DNA from: an uncultured Muribaculaceae bacterium
Lineage (GTDB): Bacteria; Bacteroidota; Bacteroidia; Bacteroidales; Muribaculaceae
Direction of reading: 5' to 3'
Assembly (NCBI GenBank): GCA_910579185.1
Contig: CAJTTG010000011.1
Span: 1 to 64,000, forward strand
DNA: 64,000 nucleotides
Shown here: one piece after another, positions 1 to 8,480 of the stretch
How positions within the stretch are numbered: position 1 is the first letter of the stretch
Layout of the letters: every line of letters starts with the position of its first letter
Notes under the pieces: generated by a model
What the model saw: only the letters and a program-made list of their open reading frames with translations
The model's database searches: none
What the model was told of the DNA's origin: nothing
Made by a program: the position numbers and the translations under genes

Positions 1-431
1 ATTCTGTTTTGACTTCTGTGGGTAAAGAATAGCGCCATGGCGCAGTCCCTACAGGCTTAGTGGGTTATTTGATCGGGTGATGCGTGGTCGGGGTGGCGGA
101 TCTCCGAGACGCCAACCGGTCCGAGTAAATGTTTAATGATGCTTGTAGGGTCGCAACTTGTTGCGACCGAAAGTAGTATTGTTTAGTGTTTGAGAGATAG
201 GACGGTGTGTGTCGGTAGACGGTTCGGAGAACCGTGACCCCGATTCGCGGATTTAGGGCGTTTTGCTGTTGATAGCGGTCGCAACAGGTTGGGACCCTAC
301 AAGGATGTGTGAAGCCGGACGAGCCATGGCGCAGTCCCCACAGGGCGATGGGGGGGAGGTGGATCAGATCGACGGCTCGGAGAGCCGTGACCCCGGTCGG
401 GCATGGCATTGCGGATTTGGGTGGGATGAAA
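1..431. repeat. Intergenic mosaic of palindromic repeats (cluster 1)
   Basis: No gene is supported here. The stretch holds two copies each of three palindromic repeat families that recur across the window. Family B, with GGACTGCGCC/GGCGCAGTCC arms around an NcoI-like CCATGG centre, lies at about 31-56 and 313-343. Family A, with GGTCGCAAC and GTTGCGACC arms, lies at about 143-169 and 274-301. Family C, with ACGGCTC and GAGCCGT arms around a 3-nt loop followed by gACCCCg, lies at about 212-245 and 368-410. Open frames in this stretch on either strand are translations of the repeats and should not be annotated as proteins. Confidence 0.85.
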
Positions 432-463
432 TTTGCCGCTTTAAATTGATTTGACTAATTTTG
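432..463 (+). promoter_or_regulatory. Promoter of tkt (Bacteroidota type)
   Basis: TTTG at 432-435, a 20-nt spacer and TAATTTTG at 456-463 match the Bacteroidota -33/-7 consensus (TTTG, TAnnTTTG). The predicted start point is near 470, giving a leader of about 20 nt before the ATG at 489. Confidence 0.75.
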
Positions 464-488
464 CATCAGTAAAACCAAAAACCCAGTT

Positions 489-2519
489 ATGGACAAGAAA
501 ATAATGAATTCGGCGGCCGATAATATCCGAGTACTGGCCGCTTCGATGGTGGAGAAAGCAAAATCAGGCCATCCCGGCGGAGCTATGGGCGGAGCCGATT
601 TCATCAATGTGCTATATTCGCAGTTTCTTATCACCGATCCCGATGATCCTATGTGGATTTCTCGCGACCGGTTTTTTCTTGATCCCGGCCACATGTCGCC
701 GATGCTCTACAGCGCACTGGCTCTCTGCGGCTACTATACGCTCGATGAGTTGCAGCAGTTCCGCCAGTGGGGCAGCGTGACACCCGGACACCCGGAACTT
801 GATCCGGAACGTGGGGTTGAGAACACTTCAGGTCCTCTGGGACAGGGTCACACGATGGCAGTCGGCGCAGCGATAGCAGAACGCTTCATCGCCGCCCGTT
901 TCGGCGAATCGTGGGCACACAAGACTTATGCTTTCATCTCCGACGGTGGCATCCAGGAGGAGATTTCGCAGGGCGCAGGACGTATTGCCGGCTATCTGGG
1001 ACTGTCGAACCTGATCATGTTCTACGACAGCAACCGTGTGCAGCTCTCCACAGACGTTGACGCGGTAGACACGGAAGACTACGCAGCCAAATACCGCGCA
1101 TGGCACTGGCGCGTTATCGAAGTGGACGGCACAGATCCCGTGGCTATGGCAGAGGCTCTCGAAGCAGCCAACGCCGAGACCGAACGCCCGACTCTGATCA
1201 TAGGCAACACCGTGATGGGCCGTGGCTGCGTGACCGCCACAGGTGAGAATTTCGAAGGCAAATGCTCGACCCACGGACAGCCGCTGAGCAAATCAGGAGC
1301 CGACGTAGCCGCTACAATCCGTAATCTCGGCGGCGATCCGGAGAACCCATGGGTGATCCGCGAGGAGGTGGCCAAGCTCTACTCCGACCGCCGCGAACAG
1401 CTTCGCAAGATAGTGGCCGACCGCCGCGCCACCCAGAAAGCATGGGCTGAGGCTCATCCAGCCGAAGCCATACAGCTCAAGGAATTCATCGATGGCGTTG
1501 TTCCGCAGATAGACTACAGCGCTATCGCACATAAAGCGAACGTCGCAACCCGTACAGCATCGGCCGACGTTCTGGCCGTGCTCTCGGAGAAGGTCAAGAA
1601 TATGATCGTGTCGAGTGCCGACCTTGCCAATTCCGACAAGACAGAGGCATTCCTCAAACATACCCACGCGCTGACCCACGGCGATTTCACGGGCGCGTTC
1701 CTCCATGCAGGAGTGAGCGAGCTTACAATGGCTTCGATAATGAACGGTATCGTGCTCCACGGCGGCATGATGGCTGCCTGTGGCACGTTCTTCGTGTTCT
1801 CTGACTATATGAAACCTGCCGTGCGCATGGCTGCGCTGATGGAGCTCCCGGTAAAATATGTGTGGAGCCACGATGCGTTCCGTGTCGGCGAGGATGGCCC
1901 GACCCACGAACCTGTGGAACAGGAGGCTCAGATCCGCCTGATGGAGCAGCTGCGCAACCTGTCGGGCAAACGTTCGATGCTCGTGCTCCGTCCGGCCGAC
2001 GCTGCCGAGGCTACCATAGCATGGAAGATGGCGATGGAAAACACTGACACTCCTACGGCTCTGATCTTTACCCGTCAGGATGTCAATGACCTCCCCTCCA
2101 CCTCCGGCAACCGCTACCGCGACGCAGAAGGAATGTTGCGCGGCGGCTATGTGGTGATGGACACTCCGGCAGCCGACGTCACACTCGTGGCCAACGGCTC
2201 AGAGGTGTCGTTGCTCTGCGAGGTTGCCGTGTTGCTCGAAGCAGAGGGCATCAAAGCACGCGTGGTTTCCGTTCCGTCGCTGGGTCTGTTTGAAGATCAG
2301 CCGGAGGATTACCGTCAGAGCGTGATTCCGGCCTCTACACCGGTGTTTGGCCTCACAGCAGGACTTCCATCCACATTGCTTCCGATCGTGGGCACACAGG
2401 GCCGTATTTACGGTCTGGATCATTTCGGCGCGTCGGCTCCCTACAAGGTGCTGGATGAGAAGTTCGGTTTCACCGCCGCCAATATTCTTGATCAAGTCAA
2501 GGCGTTTATCGGAAAATAA
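489..2519 (+). CDS. tkt: Transketolase
   Basis: Transketolase moves two-carbon ketol units between sugar phosphates in the non-oxidative pentose phosphate pathway, using thiamine diphosphate and a divalent metal. It is cytoplasmic. At 676 residues it has the usual family length. The N-terminal diphosphate-binding domain carries AKSGHPGGAMGG (about residues 24-35), GPLGQG, and the metal/cofactor region SDGGIQEEISQ followed by YDSN (about 150-180). The central pyrimidine domain starts near residue 350 and includes HDAFRVGEDGPTHEPVEQ, with the invariant GEDGPTHEP signature. The C-terminal domain contains the LVANGSEV stretch. The start is supported by the promoter ending at 463. The gene is monocistronic, flanked by its own promoter and a strong terminator at 2573. 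Confidence 0.97.
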   Translation: MDKKIMNSAADNIRVLAASMVEKAKSGHPGGAMGGADFINVLYSQFLITDPDDPMWISRDRFFLDPGHMSPMLYSALALCGYYTLDELQQFRQWGSVTPGHPELDPERGVENTSGPLGQGHTMAVGAAIAERFIAARFGESWAHKTYAFISDGGIQEEISQGAGRIAGYLGLSNLIMFYDSNRVQLSTDVDAVDTEDYAAKYRAWHWRVIEVDGTDPVAMAEALEAANAETERPTLIIGNTVMGRGCVTATGENFEGKCSTHGQPLSKSGADVAATIRNLGGDPENPWVIREEVAKLYSDRREQLRKIVADRRATQKAWAEAHPAEAIQLKEFIDGVVPQIDYSAIAHKANVATRTASADVLAVLSEKVKNMIVSSADLANSDKTEAFLKHTHALTHGDFTGAFLHAGVSELTMASIMNGIVLHGGMMAACGTFFVFSDYMKPAVRMAALMELPVKYVWSHDAFRVGEDGPTHEPVEQEAQIRLMEQLRNLSGKRSMLVLRPADAAEATIAWKMAMENTDTPTALIFTRQDVNDLPSTSGNRYRDAEGMLRGGYVVMDTPAADVTLVANGSEVSLLCEVAVLLEAEGIKARVVSVPSLGLFEDQPEDYRQSVIPASTPVFGLTAGLPSTLLPIVGTQGRIYGLDHFGASAPYKVLDEKFGFTAANILDQVKAFIGK

Positions 2520-2572
2520 GATAGAATAGAGAGTGCAGATTTGATAGTTTGCGCTCATAAGATAAGACGAAG

Positions 2573-2602
2573 AGCCCGGGCAGATAATGCCCGGGCTTTT
2601 TG
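2573..2602 (+). terminator. Rho-independent terminator of tkt
   Basis: A 9-bp GC-rich stem (AGCCCGGGC at 2573-2581 pairing with GCCCGGGCT at 2589-2597) closes a 7-nt loop and is followed by a T run. It lies 54 nt after the tkt stop. Confidence 0.9.
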
Positions 2603-2609
2603 TTGGTAC

Positions 2610-3459
2610 GAGAGTGAAAGGGAAAGTAGAGTTTAGAGTTGGAGAGTTTAGAGTGGGGTCAGTGGCTTTGAGGGTGGGGCGGTAGACGGCTCGGAGAGCC
2701 GTGACCCCGACCAGGGTTGGCATTGCGGATGGGGTATTTTTTGGAGTGGGTATGGGGTGTTTGCGGTCGCAACCTGTTGCGACCCTACATTGGTAGCGTG
2801 ACCGATTTGAGAAAAAGGTTATCGGTGCAGGTATGGGCGAGTCATAAACAATTGCCTAAAGGTCAATCTATTACAAATGAATAAAGCCGGACGCGCCATG
2901 GCGCAGTCCCTACAGGATTAATGGAGTATTGATTTGATAATCAATGGCTTTGAGGGTGAGGCGGTAGACGGCTCGGAGAGCCGTGACCCCGAGCAGGGTT
3001 GGCATTGCGGATGGGGTATTTTTGGAGGGGGTATGGGGTGTTTGCGGTCGCAACAGGTTGCGACCCTACATTGGTAGCGTGACCGATTTGAGAAAAAGGT
3101 TATTGGTGCAGGTATGGGCGAGTGAGCCGGATTAGGCCATAGATGCAAATCACTGCCGTTGCCTGTAGGGACTGCGGCATGCCGCGTCCGGATAACATCC
3201 AGATAATCAATTTGTTTACATGGATAGTGAAGCCGGACGCGCCATGGCGCATGGTAGAGTATAGAGTTGGAGAGTTTAGAGTGGGTCTGTGGCTTTGATG
3301 ATGGGCGGTAGACGGCTCGGAGAGCCGTGACCCCGACAGGGTTGGTATTGCGGATCGGGGGTGTATGGGGGTGTTTGCGGCTTTTTGCGGTCGCAACAGG
3401 TTGCGACCCTACATTGGTAGCGTGACCGAGGGGGGTGATACACGGATTCGGGGGAATGG
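2610..3459. repeat. Intergenic mosaic of palindromic repeats (cluster 2, tandem composite units)
   Basis: No gene is supported between tkt and the left peptidase. Three composite units follow one another. Family C copies lie at about 2679-2730, 2959-3010 and 3305-3355. Family A copies lie at about 2763-2790, 3043-3072 and 3387-3412. Family B copies lie at about 2886-2916, 3161-3190 (variant with a GCATGC centre) and 3231-3250 (truncated). Spacers rich in GAGTTTAGAGTTGGAGAG-type sequence separate them. The similar order in successive units suggests that whole units were duplicated rather than single palindromes. Short reading frames here are repeat translations. Confidence 0.85.
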
Positions 3460-3492
3460 AAAGCGGCGAGCCCGGGGTGGGTTCGCCGCTTT
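3460..3492 (-). terminator. Hairpin terminator after the left subtilase
   Basis: AAAGCGGCGA (3460-3469) pairs with TCGCCGCTTT (3483-3492). It lies about 35 nt beyond the stop of the minus-strand peptidase gene. The same hairpin, nearly identical, lies at the mirror-image position 20264-20297. The U run is weak (three), so efficiency is uncertain. Confidence 0.6.
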
Positions 3493-3526
3493 ATGATGAG
3501 GGTTGATACCAGTTTTACGGAGGGGA

Positions 3527-3808
3527 TCAACGGGTGACTTTGCGCGAGAAGCGGTAGCCGTCGCCACGTGCCTCGATGATATAGACGCCATGGGGCAGTC
3601 CGTCGGCACTCAGTGTGGCTGCGCCGTCGGAGCCTTGCACACGGGCGGCAGGTCGTCCCTGGAGGTCGTAGAGCGTGACGGTGATGTCGCGACCGTCGGC
3701 CACGAAAACGTCGTAGCCCTCGGCCGAGGCGGTGATGACCAGACGCTGCGCCTCGTCGGCCCAGACGGTGCCGATGGCCGCCTTGTTGGCCAGCACATAT
3801 TTGACACC
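3527..3808. repeat. Left arm of 282-bp inverted repeat (peptidase 3' end)
   Basis: This stretch, encoding the C-terminal sorting tail, is the inverted copy of 19949-20230. I count only two differences in 282 bp, both synonymous (at 20182 and 20221 on the right). Similarity continues past the stop codon through the terminator hairpin and a family A palindrome, with small indels. Confidence 0.9.
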
Positions 3809-5824
3809 CTCAAGCGCATTCAGGGAGCCGGCTCCCCATCTCACTTTCTCTGCAGCCGTTCCATTGTAGACGGTTCCGGGCAGGGCGAGAGCCGGTTTCA
3901 CAATGTAGGTAGAGCTACTGTTGATGACATCCATCACCTTGTCGAATGTCAGCGAAGGATCGGCCTGCAACCACAATCCGATAGTGCCGGTCACGTAGGG
4001 ACACGACATGGAAGTTCCCTGCATGGCTCCCCAATAATAGGTTGAGTTGCCGGAGGTTGCTGATGCAGACATTGTGGTAGCCGCTGAGGATCCTGCATAA
4101 TAGCTGCTGTAACTTGAAATGATATTGGCACCGGGCGCACTAACAAGAGGCAGAGTCTTGCCCTGATATGTAGTTCCATAGCTTGAGAATGGCGCGATCT
4201 GGCCTACATTATAGGTTGAGCCGGTGTAGCCGTAGACAGATCCGCTGAGACGGGCCCAAGTGGTTCTTGTGACGTAGGCACCTACGGAGATCACATTATC
4301 GCCGCAGCAGCCGTCGTTGATCGATTCCTTTGCATCGCCAGCAGTAAGAGCGAGCACTGTGGTGGAACCGACACCTTTCTTAAAGGCCGTATTGCTGCCA
4401 TAGACGTAGAGCTTTGTTCCAGCTGCCCCGGAAACCTGCAACATGATATATTTGCTGGTGTTTCCGCTCTTCATGGTCACGGCATTGAATTCGATATAGA
4501 CGTTATAACGGTTATTGCCGGGATCAACCGCTGAAGTCATTGTCGCCGAGCCATCGAAATTTGAGGTGAAATTGGAATATGATCCGGAGGAAATTGTCTG
4601 GTTAGCGGTTGTTGTCTCCATGATCAACGTTCCGGAGGCAGAGCCATTGAAGAGATACAGACCGACGGTTATGGGTTCCGAGCCATTGGTCCAGATGTCG
4701 ACCACGCCATTTACAATACCGTCCATCGTTTCTCCGGTGTTGGGGTTTACGTAGGTGGGGATAGTCTTAAGGAAAGAATCATTGCCAACGCTTGAGAGAG
4801 TCTTCGTGATCGAGATCTGAGAATCGCCATCGTTTCCTGCACTCATACAAATGATTCCGCGCTTTCCAAGACGAGAAAGAGCCTGAGTGTAGTAATCCGT
4901 ACCATCGTGCGGCCCTATAGTGTGGCCGAGGGAGAGGTTGACCACAGCCGGTTTGCCCACTGATTCCGCATAGTCAATGATGTTGGTCACACCCTGGATA
5001 ATATTAGGGGTATAGAGCTCGCCGACAGCAAACGCCAGATCAGCTCCTGTTGCAACGCCATAATAGGGAATAGGCTGATTGTCCTTGAGAGACGCTGATG
5101 TTCCGGTGGCAGAAGAAATACTATAGTATTTGCCGTTGCCTTTATAACTTCCGCCGATGATACCGGCCACATGGGTAGCATGTCCCTGAGAAGTATTGTC
5201 GGTAGTGAAGTTTTTAATCGTAGCATCGGTATACTCGACAGAGGATCCATCGCTGGAATTCATGTGCCAGAGACGTTTGATCCTTGACGAACCGTCGTCG
5301 TTTCTGAAATTGATATGATTGGCCTCAAGACCAGTGTCCATCATGCCGCAAACCACGCCAGTGCCATCGAAAGAGACCGTGGAGCCATCATAAGAAAAGC
5401 CATTCTGCACGGACTGCACAGAACTTGCCGGTCGGGCGAAATCAAGCATAGGAGAAAGCCTGTCGCCGAACCCTACGCTGATCACCTGTGGCAAACCGGA
5501 TATCTGCTCACATACCGTGATAGGACATTTTACAACAACAATGCCATCCATGCTGCTGCAAATCTCAAGATCAAGCCCCTCAAACAATTTTTCGGGATCA
5601 CAGCCCTCTTTTAAAACGACAACAGCACTGACAGTAGGCTCGACGAGTGCAGGTTTCCCCTGAACAGAATTCAGCAGACCCTGCTTCAACGCGTTTTCAC
5701 GCTCCACTTTGAAATCGTGCAGCATCACTCGACCGGCCGGATTTATCTTACCGGAAACCGACTGGGCATATCCGGAGAAGCAGAAAGAGGCTGCAAAAAT
5801 TGAAACAAGTAGAATTTTTTTCAT
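3527..5824 (-). CDS. Subtilisin-family (S8) peptidase with Por-type C-terminal sorting domain (left copy)
   Basis: This is a secreted serine endopeptidase of about 765 residues. A signal peptide (MKKILLVSIFAASFCFSGYA-Q) is followed by a propeptide-like region and the S8 domain. The catalytic triad is visible: Asp near 163 in MMDTG, His near 215 in HATHVAG, Ser near 605 in GTSMSCPYVTG, with a large insert between His and Ser. The last 60 or so residues fit the type IX secretion (Por) tail: VTLYDLQGRPAAR, then LPHGVYIIEARGDGYRFSRKV. I start at 5824 rather than the longer in-frame 5860 because the extra codons fall inside a hairpin (5844-5880) and the signal peptide begins at 5824. It is the last gene of the left operon. 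The final 94 codons are almost identical to those of the right copy, while the catalytic part has diverged. Secretion through type IX and a role in feeding peptides to the adjacent SusCD pair are inferences. Confidence 0.9.
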   Translation of the reverse strand: MKKILLVSIFAASFCFSGYAQSVSGKINPAGRVMLHDFKVERENALKQGLLNSVQGKPALVEPTVSAVVVLKEGCDPEKLFEGLDLEICSSMDGIVVVKCPITVCEQISGLPQVISVGFGDRLSPMLDFARPASSVQSVQNGFSYDGSTVSFDGTGVVCGMMDTGLEANHINFRNDDGSSRIKRLWHMNSSDGSSVEYTDATIKNFTTDNTSQGHATHVAGIIGGSYKGNGKYYSISSATGTSASLKDNQPIPYYGVATGADLAFAVGELYTPNIIQGVTNIIDYAESVGKPAVVNLSLGHTIGPHDGTDYYTQALSRLGKRGIICMSAGNDGDSQISITKTLSSVGNDSFLKTIPTYVNPNTGETMDGIVNGVVDIWTNGSEPITVGLYLFNGSASGTLIMETTTANQTISSGSYSNFTSNFDGSATMTSAVDPGNNRYNVYIEFNAVTMKSGNTSKYIMLQVSGAAGTKLYVYGSNTAFKKGVGSTTVLALTAGDAKESINDGCCGDNVISVGAYVTRTTWARLSGSVYGYTGSTYNVGQIAPFSSYGTTYQGKTLPLVSAPGANIISSYSSYYAGSSAATTMSASATSGNSTYYWGAMQGTSMSCPYVTGTIGLWLQADPSLTFDKVMDVINSSSTYIVKPALALPGTVYNGTAAEKVRWGAGSLNALEGVKYVLANKAAIGTVWADEAQRLVITASAEGYDVFVADGRDITVTLYDLQGRPAARVQGSDGAATLSADGLPHGVYIIEARGDGYRFSRKVTR

Positions 5825-5843
5825 GCCATATTGATTAATTGGA

Positions 5844-5880
5844 AAGTTGGCGCGGAACATTGCTGCCGCCGCGCCAACTT
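5844..5880 (-). other. Intercistronic hairpin upstream of left subtilase
   Basis: AAGTTGGCGCGG (5844-5855) pairs exactly with CCGCGCCAACTT (5869-5880) around a 13-nt loop. It lies between the lipoprotein stop and the peptidase start. The right operon has a different hairpin at the same position (17888-17933). It may be a partial terminator or an RNA-processing or stability element that sets peptidase level relative to SusCD. Confidence 0.7.
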
Positions 5881-5905
5881 AAATTTAGTCTATGTTACCG
5901 CTAAA

Positions 5906-6847
5906 TCAGCGAGTCAATGTCAAATTGGAGAGTTCGCCGATAGTATAGCCGGAGAATCCCATTGTTGTGGTGTAGAACAGACCGCCAACAATATTTGCAT
6001 CGCCCGGGATGGTGACTGTGCTGTAGGTCGAATCAAACGTACAGATAGCCTGATGGCTCATAGTAAGACCCGAAGCTGAACGATACAGGCAGACGGGGAA
6101 TGCCGGAGCCTCAAGACCATAGTTGAATGCCAGGCCATCGGTCATCATCTCGCCATAACCGATCTCAACTGTACCGGTTCCGGCTTCTTCATCGTAGGTG
6201 AACTCTGTCAAGGGCAACAGATAGTCTGATTCGCCGAAGACGCCGAAGCCATAGAGAACGTGACCGTAATCATCGCTTGAAGGATCAACAGACTTCACAT
6301 TGAGTTTATAAGAAACGGTATTGCCATTGCGATCGAGACCGCTGAGAGTCCATGAACCGCACATAGAGGTGTAGGGATCGTCGATGTTAACGATTGTCAC
6401 CTGACAGCTGGCGTTAGCCACTGATGCACCTTCAGCCTTGATGATCGACATTTCAAATACGCGGTCATCGTTGATCTCTCCGGTCACCCAAACAGGCATC
6501 ACCTCGATATAGCCTGTGGTTTCGCCGGCAGGCACGTTGACGGTGTAGGAAGTAACGTTGTAGTGTTCAACCACCTTTGCAGGCTCAGTGCCGGCAGGAA
6601 GGGCGGTGAGTTCCTTTGTCTGGACAGTAACGACAACCTTTCCGTTTGTCTCACCGGTCACGGTCACAGGAACCATGAAAGGCATTTCATTCTCGTTGGC
6701 GCTGAAAGTAGCAGGAAGGCTTACAGTAACGCCGCTTGCCGAATTGACGCCACCGAGGAACGAGGGATAGTCCTCAGCTTTGTTGTCGTCGCAGGAAGTC
6801 ATCGCAAGAGCAGCGAGGGCAACGGCAAATATTTTATTCAATTTCAT
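5906..6847 (-). CDS. Calx-beta-like lipoprotein of the left SusCD operon
   Basis: The protein has 313 residues with a lipoprotein signal (MKLNKIFAVALAALAMTSC, Cys near 19), followed by acidic residues as in surface-exposed Bacteroidota lipoproteins. The middle part (about 45-150) reads like a Calx-beta fold: PVTVTGETNGKVVVTV, VNVPAGETTGYIEV, then INDDRVFEMSI and VTIVNIDD. The C-terminal half (about 155-313) has no motif I recognise. It follows SusD by 32 nt, so it probably belongs to the same mRNA and acts as a SusE/F-like accessory surface lipoprotein. It is paralogous to the lipoprotein at 16937-17845, with near-identical N-termini. Ligand unknown. Confidence 0.8.
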   Translation of the reverse strand: MKLNKIFAVALAALAMTSCDDNKAEDYPSFLGGVNSASGVTVSLPATFSANENEMPFMVPVTVTGETNGKVVVTVQTKELTALPAGTEPAKVVEHYNVTSYTVNVPAGETTGYIEVMPVWVTGEINDDRVFEMSIIKAEGASVANASCQVTIVNIDDPYTSMCGSWTLSGLDRNGNTVSYKLNVKSVDPSSDDYGHVLYGFGVFGESDYLLPLTEFTYDEEAGTGTVEIGYGEMMTDGLAFNYGLEAPAFPVCLYRSASGLTMSHQAICTFDSTYSTVTIPGDANIVGGLFYTTTMGFSGYTIGELSNLTLTR

Positions 6848-6879
6848 AATTAGTTTCTAATTTGCAAGTTCACACTAAA

Positions 6880-8457
6880 TTAATAACGCGGATTCTGCTG
6901 ACCGGCAAGCTGCGGATTAACCTGCATCTCACGAGTCGGGATCGGCCAAACGAAGCGGTAATCATCGGGCTGATATGTCAGGTTGTTACCGGCGGTTGTG
7001 ATCACGTCCATGATATAGGCAAGCGGTTCAACAGCACTTCCCATGAATACATCGAAACCGGCTTCACGGGTGAATCCCTGACCCCAGCGACGGAGGTCGC
7101 TCAGACGGAAGCCTTCGCCGATAAGCTCTTTACCACGCTCGGTGCGAACCTGGTTGAGCAGAGCAGCACCAGAGTAGTTTTGCTCGGTGTAACCTTCGAT
7201 ACGAGCACTGCGGAGAGCATTCAGGTAGGCATTGGCCTTCGTCTCGCTTTTCTGTGCGCCGTCAGAAGCGTAAGCCTCGGCAGCAATCAGATAAAGCTCA
7301 GAAAGACGGAAGGGCTTACCCTTGTTGAGCATAGAGTTTGTAGAACCGGTGTTGAGCGCAGGATTGCCGGGGAATTTAGTGAATGCATAAGCATAGTAGT
7401 CTTCACCAGCCACTTCCAAAGGAGCATATAGTTCGAAGAAAGCATCGAAACGAACGTCGCCATCACCATAAGAGTTGAGAACGCTTGCTGTGGGGATGTA
7501 GTCGGAAGAGTTCTTCTGGTTGTTGGTATAGTAGTTGACACCAATCGACTGACCACCTACGCCTTTTTCAGCAGAAGCAACGAAAAGGAGTTCGTCGCCT
7601 GAGTCGTTGACCCACATATCAGCGTAGTCAGCAGCAGCTGTCAGGCCGTAGTTTCCAGAGTTGATCACATCCTCAGCCTTGGCAGCAGCGGTAGCGTAGT
7701 CCTGAGTAAGGAGAGCCACACGAGCGTGGAGAGCTTCGCAGAGATATGAAGAGAAGCGGTCGGCATTGGGGTTGCAATATGCTGAAGAAACATTCTCCTC
7801 ATATTCCTTCATCAAGTTGTAGGCTTCGGTCAGCTCATCAGTGATGAATTTGACAGATTCGCGGATAGTGCTACGTCCAACGTAGGTAGCGCGGTCGCCA
7901 GAGGGGTGGAACTCGGTCTCGAGCTGCAGACCCTTGCCGGGAGCGTCGAGATCGGCAGTCTTATAGTTGACATATTTGTCGAGCATATACCAGTAGGCAT
8001 AGGCACGAGAGAACATCGCTGTTGCCTTATAATACTTGAGGGTATATACATCGGATTCCGAGAAATTTCCGCTTTCGATGAGTTTTTCAACTCTGGGAAG
8101 GAAATAGTTGGCATCGTTGACCTGGATAAACAGGTTGTAGTAGATGTTAGCAAGGTCGGTGTCGCCAGGCTGAATCTGACCGAGAGACATCACACCTCCG
8201 CGGTTACCATTATCCGAAAGACCGATGAACTGGTCCATCTGGACATCGGGATAGAACCAATAGTAGCCACCGCCGGTCTTTGCACGGAAATGAACGTAGA
8301 TACCATTGATAAAGCTCTGGCAGTCCGCCATCGTTTCGATGTAGTTGCTCTGGTCAATCACACCGTAGTTTGTGGTGTCCATGTCGCAGGATGTTGTCAT
8401 CACCGCTGCCGACATCAGAAGTCCAAAATATAGTTTTTTCATTTTCATTGTTTGCAT
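6880..8457 (-). CDS. SusD/RagB-family nutrient-binding lipoprotein (left)
   Basis: This is a surface lipoprotein lid for the SusC transporter encoded just upstream. The signal ends in AAVMTTSC. The N-terminal SusD-like region has the YWFYPDVQMDQFIGL segment. TPR-like helices include KYYKATAMFSRAYAYWYMLDKYVNY. The C-terminal RagB/SusD signature KPFRLSELYLIAAEAYA is followed by LNALRSARIEGY, then ERGKELIGEGFRLSDLRRWGQGF and VWPIPTREMQVNPQLAGQQNPRY. Length is about 526 residues. I chose the ATG at 8457; ATGs at 8448 and 8442 are equally possible, while the longer frame to 8475 needs a TTG. The partner peptidase suggests a peptide or protein ligand rather than a glycan, which is inference. Confidence 0.92.
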   Translation of the reverse strand: MQTMKMKKLYFGLLMSAAVMTTSCDMDTTNYGVIDQSNYIETMADCQSFINGIYVHFRAKTGGGYYWFYPDVQMDQFIGLSDNGNRGGVMSLGQIQPGDTDLANIYYNLFIQVNDANYFLPRVEKLIESGNFSESDVYTLKYYKATAMFSRAYAYWYMLDKYVNYKTADLDAPGKGLQLETEFHPSGDRATYVGRSTIRESVKFITDELTEAYNLMKEYEENVSSAYCNPNADRFSSYLCEALHARVALLTQDYATAAAKAEDVINSGNYGLTAAADYADMWVNDSGDELLFVASAEKGVGGQSIGVNYYTNNQKNSSDYIPTASVLNSYGDGDVRFDAFFELYAPLEVAGEDYYAYAFTKFPGNPALNTGSTNSMLNKGKPFRLSELYLIAAEAYASDGAQKSETKANAYLNALRSARIEGYTEQNYSGAALLNQVRTERGKELIGEGFRLSDLRRWGQGFTREAGFDVFMGSAVEPLAYIMDVITTAGNNLTYQPDDYRFVWPIPTREMQVNPQLAGQQNPRY

Positions 8458-8480
8458 TTTGAAGAGGTTAAACAATAGGA

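Noticed and set aside
65..454. Open frames of 114 and 63 codons on opposite strands before tkt
   Set aside because: They translate the palindromic repeats; the same peptide phrases (VATLQ, LRHGSSGF, GVTVLRTVYR) recur at every repeat cluster.
2918..3609. Several 66-98 codon minus-strand frames between tkt and the left peptidase
   Set aside because: Repeat translations with no start context, signal or conserved pattern.
3503..4045. 180-codon plus-strand frame opposite the left peptidase
   Set aside because: It is the antisense shadow of the GC-rich sorting-tail codons; the same frame appears opposite the right copy (19814-20389), as expected from the inverted repeat.
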